Shown here: piece by piece, positions 37,845 through 47,701 of the stretch
Position numbering within the stretch: position 1 is the first letter of the stretch
Layout of the letters: every line of letters begins with the position of its first letter
From: Micrococcales bacterium 31B
Lineage (GTDB): Bacteria; Actinomycetota; Actinomycetes; Actinomycetales; Dermabacteraceae
Reading direction: 5' to 3'
Assembly (NCBI GenBank): GCA_022803075.1
Contig: JAFFTF010000005.1
Coordinates: forward strand, 72,533-136,532
DNA length: 64,000 nt
Made by a program: the position numbers and the translations under genes
Notes under the pieces: model-generated
The model's database searches: none
What the model saw: the letters and a program-made list of their open reading frames with translations, nothing else
What the model was told of the DNA's origin: nothing

Positions 37845-38906
37845 ATGAACACGTTCAACATTGCAGTCATCCCCGGCGACGGCATCGGCAAAGAGGTCGT
37901 GCCCCAGGCCCTCGAGGTGCTCACCGCGGCACTCGCCAAGACCGACGCGAAGGTCGAGACCAAAGAATTCTCCCTCGGCGCCGAGCACTGGCTCGAAACC
38001 GGCGAAACGCTCACCCCCGAAACCCTCGCCGAGATCAAGGGCTTCGACGCTATCCTCTTCGGCGCGGTCGGCGCGGCCCCCGGCGACACCCGAATTCCCT
38101 CCGGCCTCATCGAGCGCGAACTGCTTTTGAAACTGCGCTTCTCGCTCGACCAATACGTGAACCTGCGCCCTTCGCGCCTGTTCCCGGGCGTCTCCTCGCC
38201 GCTCGCCGCGCCCGGTGACATCGACTTCGTGGTGGTGCGCGAAGGCACCGAGGGCCCCTACGTCGGCAACGGAGGCGTGCTGCGCCAAGACACGCCCGCC
38301 GAGATCGCGACCGAGGTCAGCCTCAACACGGCCTACGGCGTCGAGCGCGTCGTGCGCGACGCCTTCGAGCGCGCCACTAAGCGCGAGCGCAAGCTCGTCA
38401 CGCTCGTGCACAAGCACAACGTGCTCGTGCACGCGGGCCACCTGTGGCGCCGCACCTTCGAGCGGGTCGCCGCCGAATACCCCCAGGTCAAGACCGACTA
38501 CTGCCATGTTGACGCGGCCATGATCTACCTCGTCAATGACCCGCAGCGCTTCGACGTGATCGTCACCGACAACCTCTTCGGCGACATCGTCACCGACCTC
38601 GCCGCGGCCGTCATCGGTGGCATCGGCCTCGCCGCTTCGGGCAACGTGAACCCCGAGCGCACCGCGCCCTCGATGTTCGAGCCCGTCCACGGCTCGGCCC
38701 CCGACATCGCGGGCCAGGGCCTCGCCGACCCGACCGCCGCCATCCTCTCGGCTGCGATGCTGCTGGCGCACCTCGGTTTCGACGCCGAGGCCGCCGTGAT
38801 CGAGGAGGCCGTCGCGGCGGACCTCGCGGAACGCGGCGACGCCAAGCGCTCCACCAGCGAGGTCGGCGCCGCGCTGAAAGCCCGCGTGGTCGCTGCAATC
38901 GGCTAG
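37845..38906 (+). CDS. leuB: 3-isopropylmalate dehydrogenase
   Basis: NAD-dependent oxidative decarboxylase of leucine synthesis, 353 residues. The start [20 protein letters not shown], the substrate arginines in [34 protein letters not shown], and the metal and cofactor part [20 protein letters not shown] followed by [15 protein letters not shown] identify the family. It is flanked by a strong hairpin upstream and a palindromic element downstream, so it is a single-gene unit with its own leaderless-type promoter. Confidence 0.95.
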   Translation: MNTFNIAVIPGDGIGKEVVPQALEVLTAALAKTDAKVETKEFSLGAEHWLETGETLTPETLAEIKGFDAILFGAVGAAPGDTRIPSGLIERELLLKLRFSLDQYVNLRPSRLFPGVSSPLAAPGDIDFVVVREGTEGPYVGNGGVLRQDTPAEIATEVSLNTAYGVERVVRDAFERATKRERKLVTLVHKHNVLVHAGHLWRRTFERVAAEYPQVKTDYCHVDAAMIYLVNDPQRFDVIVTDNLFGDIVTDLAAAVIGGIGLAASGNVNPERTAPSMFEPVHGSAPDIAGQGLADPTAAILSAAMLLAHLGFDAEAAVIEEAVAADLAERGDAKRSTSEVGAALKARVVAAIG

Positions 38907-38942
38907 CTTTTCGGTTAACCTTCATTAACCGAGTTTTCGGCG

Positions 38943-38982
38943 GGACGCAGGGGTGGGCTGGTACCGGGCCACCCCTGCGTCC
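38943..38982. repeat. Intergenic palindromic element after leuB
   Basis: GGACGCAGGGGTGG pairs perfectly with CCACCCCTGCGTCC (14 bp) around a loop starting GCTGGTACC. The outer GGACGC/GCGTCC arms and the GGGCTGGTA sequence link it to the elements at 53957 and 55868. It probably ends leuB transcription as well. Confidence 0.75.
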
Positions 38983-39102
38983 GGTCATTTCAACCGACCA
39001 CGCGCTGGCCGCCACGGTACGCGCGCGGCGTGCCGCCGCTACCATTAAGTGGCGCCGCTCGGCCTGCTGATCAACCGTTCTAGAAGTCCAGTGAAGGAAG
39101 TC

Positions 39103-40194
39103 ATGAGCACTTCGTACACGTTTAGCGTGACCCGTAATCCCTCCGCCGCCTCTGCGGCCGAACGCGCCAAGGTGCTGGAGAATCCCGGCTTCGGTAACTT
39201 CATGACCGACCACATGGTCATGGTCGACTGGACCCTCGACGACGGCTGGGGCGAGGGCAAGGTCGTGCCGTACGGCCCCCTGCAACTCGACCCCTCGGCG
39301 TCGGTGCTGCACTACGGCCAGGAGATCTTCGAGGGCCTCAAGGCCTACCGCCACGCCGACGGCAGCGTGTGGGGGTTCCGCCCGCAGGCGAACGCAGAAC
39401 GCTTCAACCGGTCCGCCCGCCGCCTCGCGATGACCGAACTGCCCGAGCACCTGTTCGTCGACGCGTGCCAAGCCATCGTCGAGGCCGACCTCGACTGGGT
39501 GCCGAGTGGCGGCGAAACCAGCCTCTACCTGCGCCCCTTCATGATCGCGAGCGAGCCGTTCCTCGGCGTGCGCTCGGCACATCGCTACACGTTTATGGTG
39601 ATCGCCTCGCCCGCGGGCGCCTACTTCTCGGGCGGCATCAAGCCGGTCGACATTTGGGTCAGCGAGGAGTACACGCGCGCCGCCCCCGGCGGTACCGGCG
39701 CGGCGAAGTGCGGCGGCAACTACGCGGCCTCGCTGATCGCGCAGCAGCAGGCCGCCGAGCACGGCTGCCAGCAGGTGTGCTTCCTCGACGCGGTGGAGCG
39801 CCGCTGGATCGAAGAGCTCGGCGGCATGAACGTGTACTTTGTTTATGGCGACGAGAAGATCGTGACCCCCGAACTCTCGGGCACCATTCTCGAGGGCATC
39901 ACGCGCGATTCCATTCTTACCCTCGCCCGCGAGCAGGGGCACACGGTGGTCGAGCAGCGCGTTGACATCAATGAGGTGCGCGCCGACATCGAATCCGGTG
40001 CGATCACCGAAATCTTCGCGTGCGGCACCGCGGCGGTCGTGACCCCGATCGGGTCGCTGCAGTCGGCCGACTCGAAGAGCGTCGTGCAGTCGAGCGAGCC
40101 CGGGGCCGACACGCTCGGCATTCGCGAGGCCCTGCTCGACATTCAGTACGGCCGCACCCCCGACACCCACGGGTGGATGCACAGGTTCGCTTAA
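39103..40194 (+). CDS. ilvE: Branched-chain amino acid aminotransferase
   Basis: PLP-dependent fold-IV transaminase of 363 residues that makes valine, leucine and isoleucine from their keto acids. The bacterial long-type start TFSVTRNPSA and GFGNFMTDHMVMVDW, the phosphate and substrate loop VLHYGQEIFEGLKAYR, the PLP lysine in GTGAAKCGGNYAASL, and FACGTAAVVTPIG are typical. The start at 39103 has AAGGAAG upstream; a longer in-frame start at 39049 lacks one. cimA follows 89 bases downstream. Confidence 0.95.
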   Translation: MSTSYTFSVTRNPSAASAAERAKVLENPGFGNFMTDHMVMVDWTLDDGWGEGKVVPYGPLQLDPSASVLHYGQEIFEGLKAYRHADGSVWGFRPQANAERFNRSARRLAMTELPEHLFVDACQAIVEADLDWVPSGGETSLYLRPFMIASEPFLGVRSAHRYTFMVIASPAGAYFSGGIKPVDIWVSEEYTRAAPGGTGAAKCGGNYAASLIAQQQAAEHGCQQVCFLDAVERRWIEELGGMNVYFVYGDEKIVTPELSGTILEGITRDSILTLAREQGHTVVEQRVDINEVRADIESGAITEIFACGTAAVVTPIGSLQSADSKSVVQSSEPGADTLGIREALLDIQYGRTPDTHGWMHRFA

Positions 40195-40283
40195 CCGTTT
40201 GCCCCGGCTGCGCCACCACCATCGCGGCCCGTCGACTCCTTTCGCTCGCCACCGTCGGCGAACGTCACCAGAAAAAGGGAATC

Positions 40284-41891
40284 ATGACCGAGTTTCACGT
40301 CTACGACACCACCCTGCGCGATGGCGCCCAGCAGGAGGGCCTGACGCTCTCCGTGAGTGACAAGCTCGAGATCGCCAAACTCCTCGACGAACTCGGCGTC
40401 GGCTTCATCGAGGGCGGCTGGCCCGGAGCCGTACCGAAAGACACCGAGTTCTTCGAGCGGGCCAAGGCCGAGCTGCCGCTGAAGCACGCCGTGCTCGCCG
40501 CCTTCGGCGCCACCCGCAAGGCAGGCGTTCCCGTGCTTGAGGACGCCCAGGTGCGGGCGTTGGCAGATTCCGGTGCCCCGGTCGTGACCCTGGTCGCGAA
40601 GTCTGACGTGCGCCACGTCGAGCAGGCGCTCAAGACCACTCGCGAAGAGAATCTCGCGATGGTGCGCGATACCGTGAGCCACCTCGTGGGGTTGGGCCGT
40701 CGCGTTTTTCTCGACGCCGAGCACTTCTTCGACGGCTACGCCTTCGACGCCGAGTACACCACGCAGGTGGTGGCCGAGGGGTTCCGCGCCGGCGCCGAGG
40801 TCGTGATCCTTTGCGACACCAACGGCGGCATGTTGCCGTTCGACGTGTACGACGTGGTGAGCGAGATCAAGGCCGCCCTCGAACCCGAGTTCGGCGAGCG
40901 CGTCAAACTCGGCATCCACGCGCACAATGACTCGGGCTGCGCCGTGGCGAACTCCATGGCGGCCGTGCAGGCCGGAGCCATGCAGGTGCAGGGCTGCGTC
41001 AACGGGTACGGCGAACGCACGGGCAACGCCGACCTGATCGCCGTGGTCGCAAACCTTGAAATCAAGAAGGGCATGCAGCTGCTGCCCGAGGGCGCGCTCG
41101 GTGAGGCCACCCGCATCGCCCACGCCATCAGCGAGATCACGAACATCACGCCCTTCGGCCGCCAGCCCTACGTCGGCGTGTCGGCGTTCGCCCACAAGGC
41201 GGGGCTGCATGCGAGCGCGATTCGCGTGGACCCCGACCTGTACCAGCACACCGACCCGCGGCGCGTGGGCAACGATATGCGCATGATCATCAGCGAAATG
41301 GCGGGGCGCGCGTCGATCGAGTTGAAGAGCCGCGAGCTGGGCTTCGAGCTGGGTGGCCAGGCCGACGTGCTGGGTCGCATCACCGATCTCGTGAAAGAGA
41401 ACGAGGCGCGCGGCTACACCTACGATGCGGCGGACGCCTCGTTCGAGCTGCTCGTGCGCGACGTGCTGGGCTCGCGCGAATCGTATTACTCGGTCGAATC
41501 GTGGCGAGTCATCAGCGAACATGGCGCGACCAGCGACCAGGACGAGTCGGAGGCCACCGTGAAGGTGTCGGCTCAGGGCCAGCGCGCGATTGCGACCGGT
41601 GAGGGCAACGGCCCCGTCAACGCCCTCGATCAGGGGTTGCGTCAGGCACTCGCCGCGACCTACCCCGACGTTTTCAAGTTCGAACTGATCGACTATGCCG
41701 TGCGCATCCTGGATTCGCAGCACGGCACGGACGCGACCATTCGCGTACTCATCGAAATGCAGCGTGAGGGTCAGATCTGGCGCACGGTCGGTGTCGGCAC
41801 CAACATTCTCGAGGCCTCGTGGGAGGCCCTGAACGAGGCCATTGAGTATGGGTTGGGTAAATTTTCGGGCTCAAGCTTCGCTGTGGTCTGA
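40284..41891 (+). CDS. cimA: Citramalate synthase
   Basis: A 535-residue aldol-type acyltransferase of the LeuA/homocitrate/citramalate group, making (R)-citramalate from pyruvate and acetyl-CoA as a threonine-independent entry to isoleucine. The barrel begins VYDTTLRDGAQQEGLTLS; the metal histidines are in LGIHAHNDSGCAVANS; GCVNGYGERTGNADLIAV follows. The C-terminal regulatory domain ends with GVGTNILEASWEALNEAIEY. The GWPGA motif (FIEGGWPGAVPKD) is usual in the CimA type and argues against 2-isopropylmalate synthase. AAAGGGA precedes the start. Confidence 0.9.
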   Translation: MTEFHVYDTTLRDGAQQEGLTLSVSDKLEIAKLLDELGVGFIEGGWPGAVPKDTEFFERAKAELPLKHAVLAAFGATRKAGVPVLEDAQVRALADSGAPVVTLVAKSDVRHVEQALKTTREENLAMVRDTVSHLVGLGRRVFLDAEHFFDGYAFDAEYTTQVVAEGFRAGAEVVILCDTNGGMLPFDVYDVVSEIKAALEPEFGERVKLGIHAHNDSGCAVANSMAAVQAGAMQVQGCVNGYGERTGNADLIAVVANLEIKKGMQLLPEGALGEATRIAHAISEITNITPFGRQPYVGVSAFAHKAGLHASAIRVDPDLYQHTDPRRVGNDMRMIISEMAGRASIELKSRELGFELGGQADVLGRITDLVKENEARGYTYDAADASFELLVRDVLGSRESYYSVESWRVISEHGATSDQDESEATVKVSAQGQRAIATGEGNGPVNALDQGLRQALAATYPDVFKFELIDYAVRILDSQHGTDATIRVLIEMQREGQIWRTVGVGTNILEASWEALNEAIEYGLGKFSGSSFAVV

Positions 41892-42084
41892 CGATATATT
41901 CAAGGTTTTTTCATATGGTCTAGGCCCGGTGACGGCACGGGTATAGCCTGAAAGCCCCTAGAGTGCGGCGGGTTCCGCGCGTCGGCGGGTGCCGTCCGAA
42001 ATGTACTCAATGCTTCGTGACATTTAGCCCCGCACGCGTAGAGCCCGCCGCTGAACTGTGTGGCGACGGTTTTTAGACCCGCAA

Positions 42085-42126
42085 CCCGTCCGAGCCGCTA
42101 CCCGTCCGAGCCGCTACCCGTCCGAG
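42085..42126. repeat. 16-bp tandem repeat overlapping a stop codon
   Basis: CCCGTCCGAGCCGCTA is present twice exactly (42085-42116) and followed by ten bases of a third copy. The TAG stop of the adjoining lipoprotein gene is the end of the second copy. Confidence 0.85.
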
Positions 42127-43169
42127 GTAGATTCCGGATTCGCCGCAAGGGCCACGTAATCCAGGGCGGGTGCCGCCTCCGCGATCGACGGCTCAAAGAA
42201 TCCACTCAGCGCGGCATCGAGGCTCGCGCCTTCTGTGATGATGCCCGCGCGCACCATGATGCCGCCCACGGCCTGCAGTCGTTCGAGGTGAGCCTCGCCG
42301 GGCACGCGATCGACGAACGTGTTGCTGTCGTTGAGCACGTCGCGCACGACGACGTTCGACTGCTGCATGTCGATCGTGAGCTTGTCATAGGCGCGCCCGG
42401 TGTTGAGGAACGCCCAGCGGCGAGCGTCCTGATACGCATTGACGGCGGCCTGCACCTCGGCCCGCCGCGTCGCGAGCACGTCCTCGTGGGTAACCAGAAA
42501 ACAGTGCGTGGTCCACAGCGGGTCGCGGTGCATCACGGGCAACTCGTGCTGCACCTGCGCCAGGGAGGTAGAAAAGCCCACCCAGGCCGCCGCGCGTCCG
42601 TCACGCAGGGCCGCCAGGCCCAAATCGTGCGCGAGGTAGAGGGGGTCGATGTCGTCGATCCCGAGGCCCGCGCTGTCGAGCAGGCGCAGCAGATAGTAGA
42701 ACGCCTCGGAGTTGGCGGTCACGGCAACGCTCTGCCCGCGCAGCTGCGCGGGCGTGGTGAGCTTCGACCCTTTGCGGGTCACGAGACCGCACCAGTTGGG
42801 TTCGGACGCCACGGCCACAGCTTTCAGCGCCGCCCCCCTGCTGCGGGCCTCGAGAATGGTCGAGCCCGACGAGGTCGCCAGCAGATAGCGGCCCGATGAG
42901 GCCGCCTCGATGGCGTCGCTCTCATACCCGCTCGGGAAGTAATCGAGGTCGAGCGCCGGGTTGGTATCGAGCATGCGCGCTTCGAGGAACCCGCGGTCGC
43001 GCACCAGGTACGTGAGCGGGCTGTAGCCGACGTAGTCGACGAGCATGCGGTCCACGGAGCCGTCCACGACGCTCGCGGCGCGCTCCATCTCACCCGAGCA
43101 CGCGGCCAGCAGCCCCGTGGCCCCGGCGAGGGCGACGGCCCCAAAATGGCGGCGCGTGAATCTGCTCAT
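42114..43169 (-). CDS. ABC transporter substrate-binding lipoprotein (NitT/TauT/thiamine-precursor type)
   Basis: A 351-residue exported lipoprotein. The start MSRFTRRHFGAVALAG with lipobox LLAAC suggests Tat-like export and lipid anchoring. The mature part, with VDYVGYSPLTYLVRDRGFLE and ASSGRYLLATSSGSTILEAR, follows the pattern of periplasmic-binding proteins for nitrate, taurine, alkanesulfonates or pyrimidine thiamine precursors. The start at 43169 is chosen for AGGGAG four bases upstream; in-frame starts at 43181 and 43211 lack one. No permease or ATPase gene is adjacent, so its partners are elsewhere. The ligand is unknown. Confidence 0.75.
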   Translation of the reverse strand: MSRFTRRHFGAVALAGATGLLAACSGEMERAASVVDGSVDRMLVDYVGYSPLTYLVRDRGFLEARMLDTNPALDLDYFPSGYESDAIEAASSGRYLLATSSGSTILEARSRGAALKAVAVASEPNWCGLVTRKGSKLTTPAQLRGQSVAVTANSEAFYYLLRLLDSAGLGIDDIDPLYLAHDLGLAALRDGRAAAWVGFSTSLAQVQHELPVMHRDPLWTTHCFLVTHEDVLATRRAEVQAAVNAYQDARRWAFLNTGRAYDKLTIDMQQSNVVVRDVLNDSNTFVDRVPGEAHLERLQAVGGIMVRAGIITEGASLDAALSGFFEPSIAEAAPALDYVALAANPESTSDG

Positions 43170-43307
43170 GAACTCCCTCATCTCTCGGCGCCACCTGCGC
43201 GCACGCCCCACCTTACCGAATTCGCGGGATGCGCTCCCGTCCAGCGGGCGCGTGTTGCCGACGGCTGATTCCTAAGAAAATCTGCACGTATCGGAAGGCC
43301 GCTCAAA

Positions 43308-43313
43308 TAGACT
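43308..43313 (+). promoter_or_regulatory. -10 box of the mycothiol dehydrogenase gene (leaderless start)
   Basis: TAGACT ends six bases before the ATG at 43320, without a ribosome binding site. Confidence 0.45.
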
Positions 43314-43319
43314 CGCCCC

Positions 43320-44417
43320 ATGTCGAATCACACTGTTAAGGGCGTCATTGCGCGTTCAGTCCATGCCCCCGTAGAGCTCGTAGATATTATCGTTCCCGAA
43401 CCCGGCAGCCACGATGTGATCGTGGACATCAAGGCGTGTGGTGTGTGCCATACCGACCTGCATTACCGCGACGGCGGCATCAACGATGAGTTCCCGTTCC
43501 TGCTCGGTCACGAGGCGGCCGGCGTTGTCTCCGAGGTGGGCGATTCCGTCACGCACGTCGCCGTGGGCGACTACGTCATCTTGAACTGGCGCGCCGTCTG
43601 CGGATCGTGCCGCGCGTGCAAGAAGGGCAAGCCGCAATACTGCTTCGCGACGCACAACGCGAGCAAGAAGATGACCCTTGCGGATGGCACGGAACTCTCG
43701 CCCGCGCTGGGCATCGGCGCCTTCATCGAAAAGACCATCGTGCACGAGGGCCAGTGCACCAAGGTCAGCACGGACGCCGACCCCGCAGTAGCCGGTCTGC
43801 TCGGCTGCGGTGTCATGGCCGGCCTCGGCGCCGCGATCAACACGGGTGAGGCCGCGCGCGGCGAGTCCGTCGCGGTGATCGGTTGCGGCGGCGTGGGAAC
43901 GGCCGCCATCGCGGGTGCGGTGCTCGCGGGTGCAACCACCGTGATCGCGCTCGATCTCGACGACCGCAAGCTCGCGTTTGCTCAAGAACTCGGCGCGACC
44001 CACACCATTAACACGAAGGGCCTCGACGAGGCCGCCGTCATCAAGGCCGTGCAAGACCTCACCGGGGGCCACGGCGCCGACCTCGTGATTGACGCGGTGG
44101 GTCGACCCGAGACGTACCGTCAGGCCTTCAACGCGCGCGACCTCGCGGGTCGTGTGGTGCTCGTGGGGGTGCCGACCCCGGAGATGAAGCTAGAGCTGCC
44201 GCTGCTCGACGTGTTCGGCCGCGGTGGCTCGCTGAAGTCGTCGTGGTACGGCGACTGCCTGCCAGAGCGCGATTTTCCGTACCTCATCGACCTGTTCTTG
44301 CAGGGTCGTCTGCCGCTCGACAAGTTCGTCTCGGAGCGCATCGGCGTCGACGCGGTGGAGCAGGCGTTTGAGACCATGAAGCAGGGCACGGTGCTGCGCA
44401 GCGTGGTGGTGTTCTGA
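43320..44417 (+). CDS. mscR: S-(hydroxymethyl)mycothiol dehydrogenase
   Basis: Zinc alcohol dehydrogenase of 365 residues that oxidises the adduct of formaldehyde with mycothiol, the actinobacterial formaldehyde detoxification route. It has the family features [28 protein letters not shown], the structural zinc cysteines in [20 protein letters not shown], and [20 protein letters not shown] for NAD. The sequence around [15 protein letters not shown] is typical of this mycothiol-dependent subgroup. The downstream metallo-beta-lactamase-fold gene overlaps it by one base. Confidence 0.92.
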   Translation: MSNHTVKGVIARSVHAPVELVDIIVPEPGSHDVIVDIKACGVCHTDLHYRDGGINDEFPFLLGHEAAGVVSEVGDSVTHVAVGDYVILNWRAVCGSCRACKKGKPQYCFATHNASKKMTLADGTELSPALGIGAFIEKTIVHEGQCTKVSTDADPAVAGLLGCGVMAGLGAAINTGEAARGESVAVIGCGGVGTAAIAGAVLAGATTVIALDLDDRKLAFAQELGATHTINTKGLDEAAVIKAVQDLTGGHGADLVIDAVGRPETYRQAFNARDLAGRVVLVGVPTPEMKLELPLLDVFGRGGSLKSSWYGDCLPERDFPYLIDLFLQGRLPLDKFVSERIGVDAVEQAFETMKQGTVLRSVVVF

Positions 44418-45040
44418 TGGTGCGCATCGACCACGCCGTCACGAGCGGCACGTTCTCGCTCGACGGCCAGACCTTCGACGTCGACAACAACGTGTGGGTG
44501 ATCGGCAACGACGAAAAATGCGTCGTGATCGACGCGCCCCACGATGTCGAGGCCATCGCGACGGTCGTGGGGGAGCGCGAGTGCATGGCTATCCTGTGCA
44601 GCCACGGCCACGATGATCACGTGCGGTTCGCGCCGCAGCTTGCCGAGCGGCTCGAGGCACCCATCTTGCTGCACGAAGACGAACTGCCCGTGTGGCGCCT
44701 CACGCACCCCGACCTCGACCCCGACGACTTCTTGGAGGACGGCGACATCTACTCGTTCGACGACGTCTCGATCGAGGTCATGCACACTCCGGGCCATGCG
44801 CCGGGCGCCGTGTGTTTCTATGTCGAAGACCTCGGCACCGTGTTCACGGGCGACACGCTGTTTCACGGCGGTCCCGGCGCGACGGGCCGTTCCTTCAGCG
44901 ATTACGACACCATCGTCGAGTCCATTCGCTCGGTGCTGTTCGAACTGCCCGATGACACCGTGGTGAACACGGGCCACGGAGAGTCGACCACCATTGGGGC
45001 CGAACGGGAGGGTTCGGCCAGCTGGACCAAACCCGAATAG
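44417..45040 (+). CDS. Metallo-beta-lactamase-fold hydrolase next to mscR
   Basis: A 207-residue protein of the MBL superfamily. Metal ligands are in CSHGHDDHVRFAP (HxHxDH), the His of HTPGHAPGAVC, the Asp of TVFTGDTLFHGGPGATGRS and the late NTGHGE. The ATG overlaps the mscR stop (TGATG), so it is translationally coupled. MBL genes in this position are widespread in actinobacteria and have been proposed to hydrolyse S-formylmycothiol to formate and mycothiol; that is known as a proposal, and here it is an inference from context. Confidence 0.85.
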   Translation: MVRIDHAVTSGTFSLDGQTFDVDNNVWVIGNDEKCVVIDAPHDVEAIATVVGERECMAILCSHGHDDHVRFAPQLAERLEAPILLHEDELPVWRLTHPDLDPDDFLEDGDIYSFDDVSIEVMHTPGHAPGAVCFYVEDLGTVFTGDTLFHGGPGATGRSFSDYDTIVESIRSVLFELPDDTVVNTGHGESTTIGAEREGSASWTKPE

Positions 45041-45047
45041 GAGGGCC

Positions 45048-45079
45048 GGCGGCGTCCGGAATATCAGCCCGACGCCGCC
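45048..45079. terminator. Hairpin between convergent genes
   Basis: GGCGGCGTC (45048-45056) pairs exactly with GACGCCGCC (45071-45079). It lies between the MBL gene and the convergent GCS2 gene and may serve both. Confidence 0.6.
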
Positions 45080-45088
45080 GCTCGCGGG

Positions 45089-46231
45089 TCAGCGGGGGTT
45101 CGGCGTGTTGGCCGCCATTTCGTGCTGCAGGGCGTCGACCACGCAGGTCAACGTGCCGCGGTGGGCATCGAGCACGCGCAGCTGGCGCTCGTAGGAGGCC
45201 CCGTGGGCCAGAATCAGGCCCACGTCGGCCAGTTCGTCCGCGCAGCCCAGCCGCTCGGCCACGGGCTTTAGCCGCTCGATCAGATCGGCCGTGTCGTCGG
45301 TGACGAGGCGTTCGTTGCCCTCGGCATCCAAGATGATGATGGCCTCCATGCCGTAGCGGGCCGTGCGCCACTTGTTCTCTTGAACGTGCCACTGCTGAAT
45401 GCGGGGCAGGGTTTCGCCGGCGTCGAGGCGCGTGACCATGTCATCGACGAGGCACTGCACGAGCGCCGCCAGGGCAAGCACCTCGCGGAGCGTGGGCAGG
45501 CCGTCGCAGACGCGCACCTCAATGGTGCCGTTGCTCGGCGAGGGGCGGATGTCCCAGCGAATCTCGTTGATAACGTCGATGACGCCGGTCTTCATCATGT
45601 CGGCGACGTACGACTCGTACTGGTGCCACTCGTCGAACTGGTAGGGGAGGCCCGCGGTCGGCAGCTGCTGAAACAGCAGGGCGCGATTCGAGGCGTAGCC
45701 CGTGCGCTCGCCCATCCACAGGGGGCTCGACGCGCTGAGGGCCTGCAGGTGCGGCAGGTAGTGCAGCAGGGCATTGATGATGGGCCACACGTGCTCGCGG
45801 CGCTCGACCCCCACGTGGTAGTGCACGCCGTAGATCTGCATTTGCCGACCCCACCACTGGGTGCGGTCGATCAGGGTGGAGTAGCGCTGCTTGTCGGTGA
45901 CCTTTTGGTCCATCCAGCGGCTGAAGGGGTGGGTGCCCGAGCTAATCAGGTCGACGCGCAGGGGGTCGGCCACGGCGCGCAGTTCGTCGAACGAGGCCGT
46001 GATGTCGCGGCCCGCCTCGGCGACGGAGTCGCAGATGCCCGTGATGATTTCGACCGTGTTCAGCAAGAGCTCTTGCACGATTTTGGGGTGGGCGTTACCG
46101 GCCGACGGCTGCACGGCATCGAGAATGGTTTGCGCGCACTGCCGCAGTTCGCCGCTGTCGCGGTCGATCAGCAGCAGTTCCCACTCGATGCCGAGCGTGG
46201 AGCGGCGTGATGTTGCAAAGGGAATGCCCAT
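45089..46231 (-). CDS. Carboxylate-amine ligase, GCS2 family (YbdK-type)
   Basis: A 380-residue ATP-dependent ligase of the glutamate-cysteine ligase GCS2 superfamily. LGIEWELLLIDRDSGEL at the start, NTVEIITGICDSVAEA, IYGVHYHVGVERREHVWPII and the late QENKWRTARYGMEA are typical of the YbdK group, which has weak gamma-glutamyl-cysteine ligase activity in E. coli. In mycothiol-using actinobacteria its role is not settled. A start six codons upstream (46249) is possible; 46231 gives the usual MGIPFATSRRSTLGIEWE beginning. Confidence 0.85.
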   Translation of the reverse strand: MGIPFATSRRSTLGIEWELLLIDRDSGELRQCAQTILDAVQPSAGNAHPKIVQELLLNTVEIITGICDSVAEAGRDITASFDELRAVADPLRVDLISSGTHPFSRWMDQKVTDKQRYSTLIDRTQWWGRQMQIYGVHYHVGVERREHVWPIINALLHYLPHLQALSASSPLWMGERTGYASNRALLFQQLPTAGLPYQFDEWHQYESYVADMMKTGVIDVINEIRWDIRPSPSNGTIEVRVCDGLPTLREVLALAALVQCLVDDMVTRLDAGETLPRIQQWHVQENKWRTARYGMEAIIILDAEGNERLVTDDTADLIERLKPVAERLGCADELADVGLILAHGASYERQLRVLDAHRGTLTCVVDALQHEMAANTPNPR

Positions 46232-46369
46232 GGCCCCATTGTCACGCATTTTGCGCGCGGGCTGGCGTCTGGGGTTCGCTAGTGGTCACCGTGTTTTTCG
46301 GCACGGACGCCGCGCGGCCCGCAGCGCGATTCACACAAAAACCTGGGTGGCCCGGGGGAGACTGGGGGC

Positions 46370-47701
46370 ATGGCAGACGAACTGGACATGTATGAGTGGG
46401 GCGAGCGCTATCTCGCGGTGATTTTGGACGGCTCGTGGGTGCATCGCGAGGTCGAATCGCTGTGGCTGGACGACGTCGCCGACACCACGCGCCGCATTTC
46501 TTTGGACGCCACGGTGCCCCAGTTGCCAGCCTGGCCCCCGCGCCCGCCCTCACCCCTACCTCCGCTGGAGGCGGATGACGAGACGGTTGAGGGCGCGCGG
46601 CAGATCGCGCTGCCCCTGCGCTGGATGCCCAAGGGAATGCTGCGCCGGTTTACGGTGTCGGTCGATGGAGATTCCGTCTCTTTGCTGACCAGCGTCGAGA
46701 ACGCACAGATCGCGTGCAGCATGCTGAACTACGTGATCGACTGGTTTGACGTGTCAGAACAGCACGGCGATAGCCTGCGTGAACTTGCCAAACAGGCGGT
46801 GACGTGGGATCCGTTCGCGCAGTCGAAGTCGCGCGAAGACACCATGAAATTGCTCTTGCAGCGCTTCGACGCGCTCACGAATGGAGTGGCCCCGGGAGAC
46901 TCCACCGCCTACTGGGTGGCGTTGTTGCGCCACCTCATGATGGTGTTCTTCGACAACTTCATGATGTTCGTCGTGGTGCCCGCCGAGACGTGCGGTTCGC
47001 GGCGCGTCGTGAAGTTTGCGCACGAGTACGCCAACGACGTGTATCGGCCGTCCCTGCTGGGCGACTACAGCATTAAGTATCCGGCGCACGTGGCGTGGCC
47101 CGCGGGCAGCTATCACCTGGAGATCAACCTGCCCTCGGGGGCCGAGGCGCAGTCGGTCAAACGCCCCATCGTGCAGTCCAGCGACGGCGACGACGGGGCA
47201 GTGCGCGCCTCGACCTCGTCGAATATCGCGCACATCATGGTGCCGCAGGCACACGTTGGCCTCCACACCGAACTGCAAGTTGAGGTGGTGGTGACCCCGC
47301 ATAAGCAGGGTCTGCGTTCGTTTGCGCTGTGGGTCGCGTGTGGGTTTGCCGCGATGGTGACCGGCGTGAACCTCCTGCGGTATGCCGATGCCTGGGTGGG
47401 GCCCGTGGTGATTCCCAGCCCCAGCGTGTCGCTGCTGCTGGTGTGGCCGGCCGTCATGTTGTCGTGGCTGGCTCGCGACAAAGAGAACAATATTCTGGCC
47501 GAGTTGCGCAGGCCGCACCGCTTCGTGCTGCTGTGTGCTTCGGCGTTAATCTTCGTCGTGGCCGCTATCGCGGCGATCCCGACTGCCGCGACATTGTGGA
47601 ACGTCACCTGGTACGTGGTCAATTTTCTCAGCTTGGTGTTGTGCGCATTCGCCATAGTGATTCACCGCAACATTCGCAAGCGGGAAGGGGTAAAATCGTG
47701 A
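46370..47701 (+). CDS. Hypothetical membrane protein with four C-terminal helices
   Basis: A 443-residue protein I do not recognise. The first 310 residues are soluble, with a Pro-rich patch at about 50-66 (PAWPPRPPSPLPPL) and a region around residues 180-200 that is hydrophobic but broken by charges. Four hydrophobic segments follow at about 318-338, 345-365, 382-402 and 406-428, then a basic tail. It could be a membrane-tethered stress or envelope protein. The stop overlaps the start of a small gene (GTGA), so the two are probably one operon that precedes rnpB. Confidence 0.7.
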   Translation: MADELDMYEWGERYLAVILDGSWVHREVESLWLDDVADTTRRISLDATVPQLPAWPPRPPSPLPPLEADDETVEGARQIALPLRWMPKGMLRRFTVSVDGDSVSLLTSVENAQIACSMLNYVIDWFDVSEQHGDSLRELAKQAVTWDPFAQSKSREDTMKLLLQRFDALTNGVAPGDSTAYWVALLRHLMMVFFDNFMMFVVVPAETCGSRRVVKFAHEYANDVYRPSLLGDYSIKYPAHVAWPAGSYHLEINLPSGAEAQSVKRPIVQSSDGDDGAVRASTSSNIAHIMVPQAHVGLHTELQVEVVVTPHKQGLRSFALWVACGFAAMVTGVNLLRYADAWVGPVVIPSPSVSLLLVWPAVMLSWLARDKENNILAELRRPHRFVLLCASALIFVVAAIAAIPTAATLWNVTWYVVNFLSLVLCAFAIVIHRNIRKREGVKS

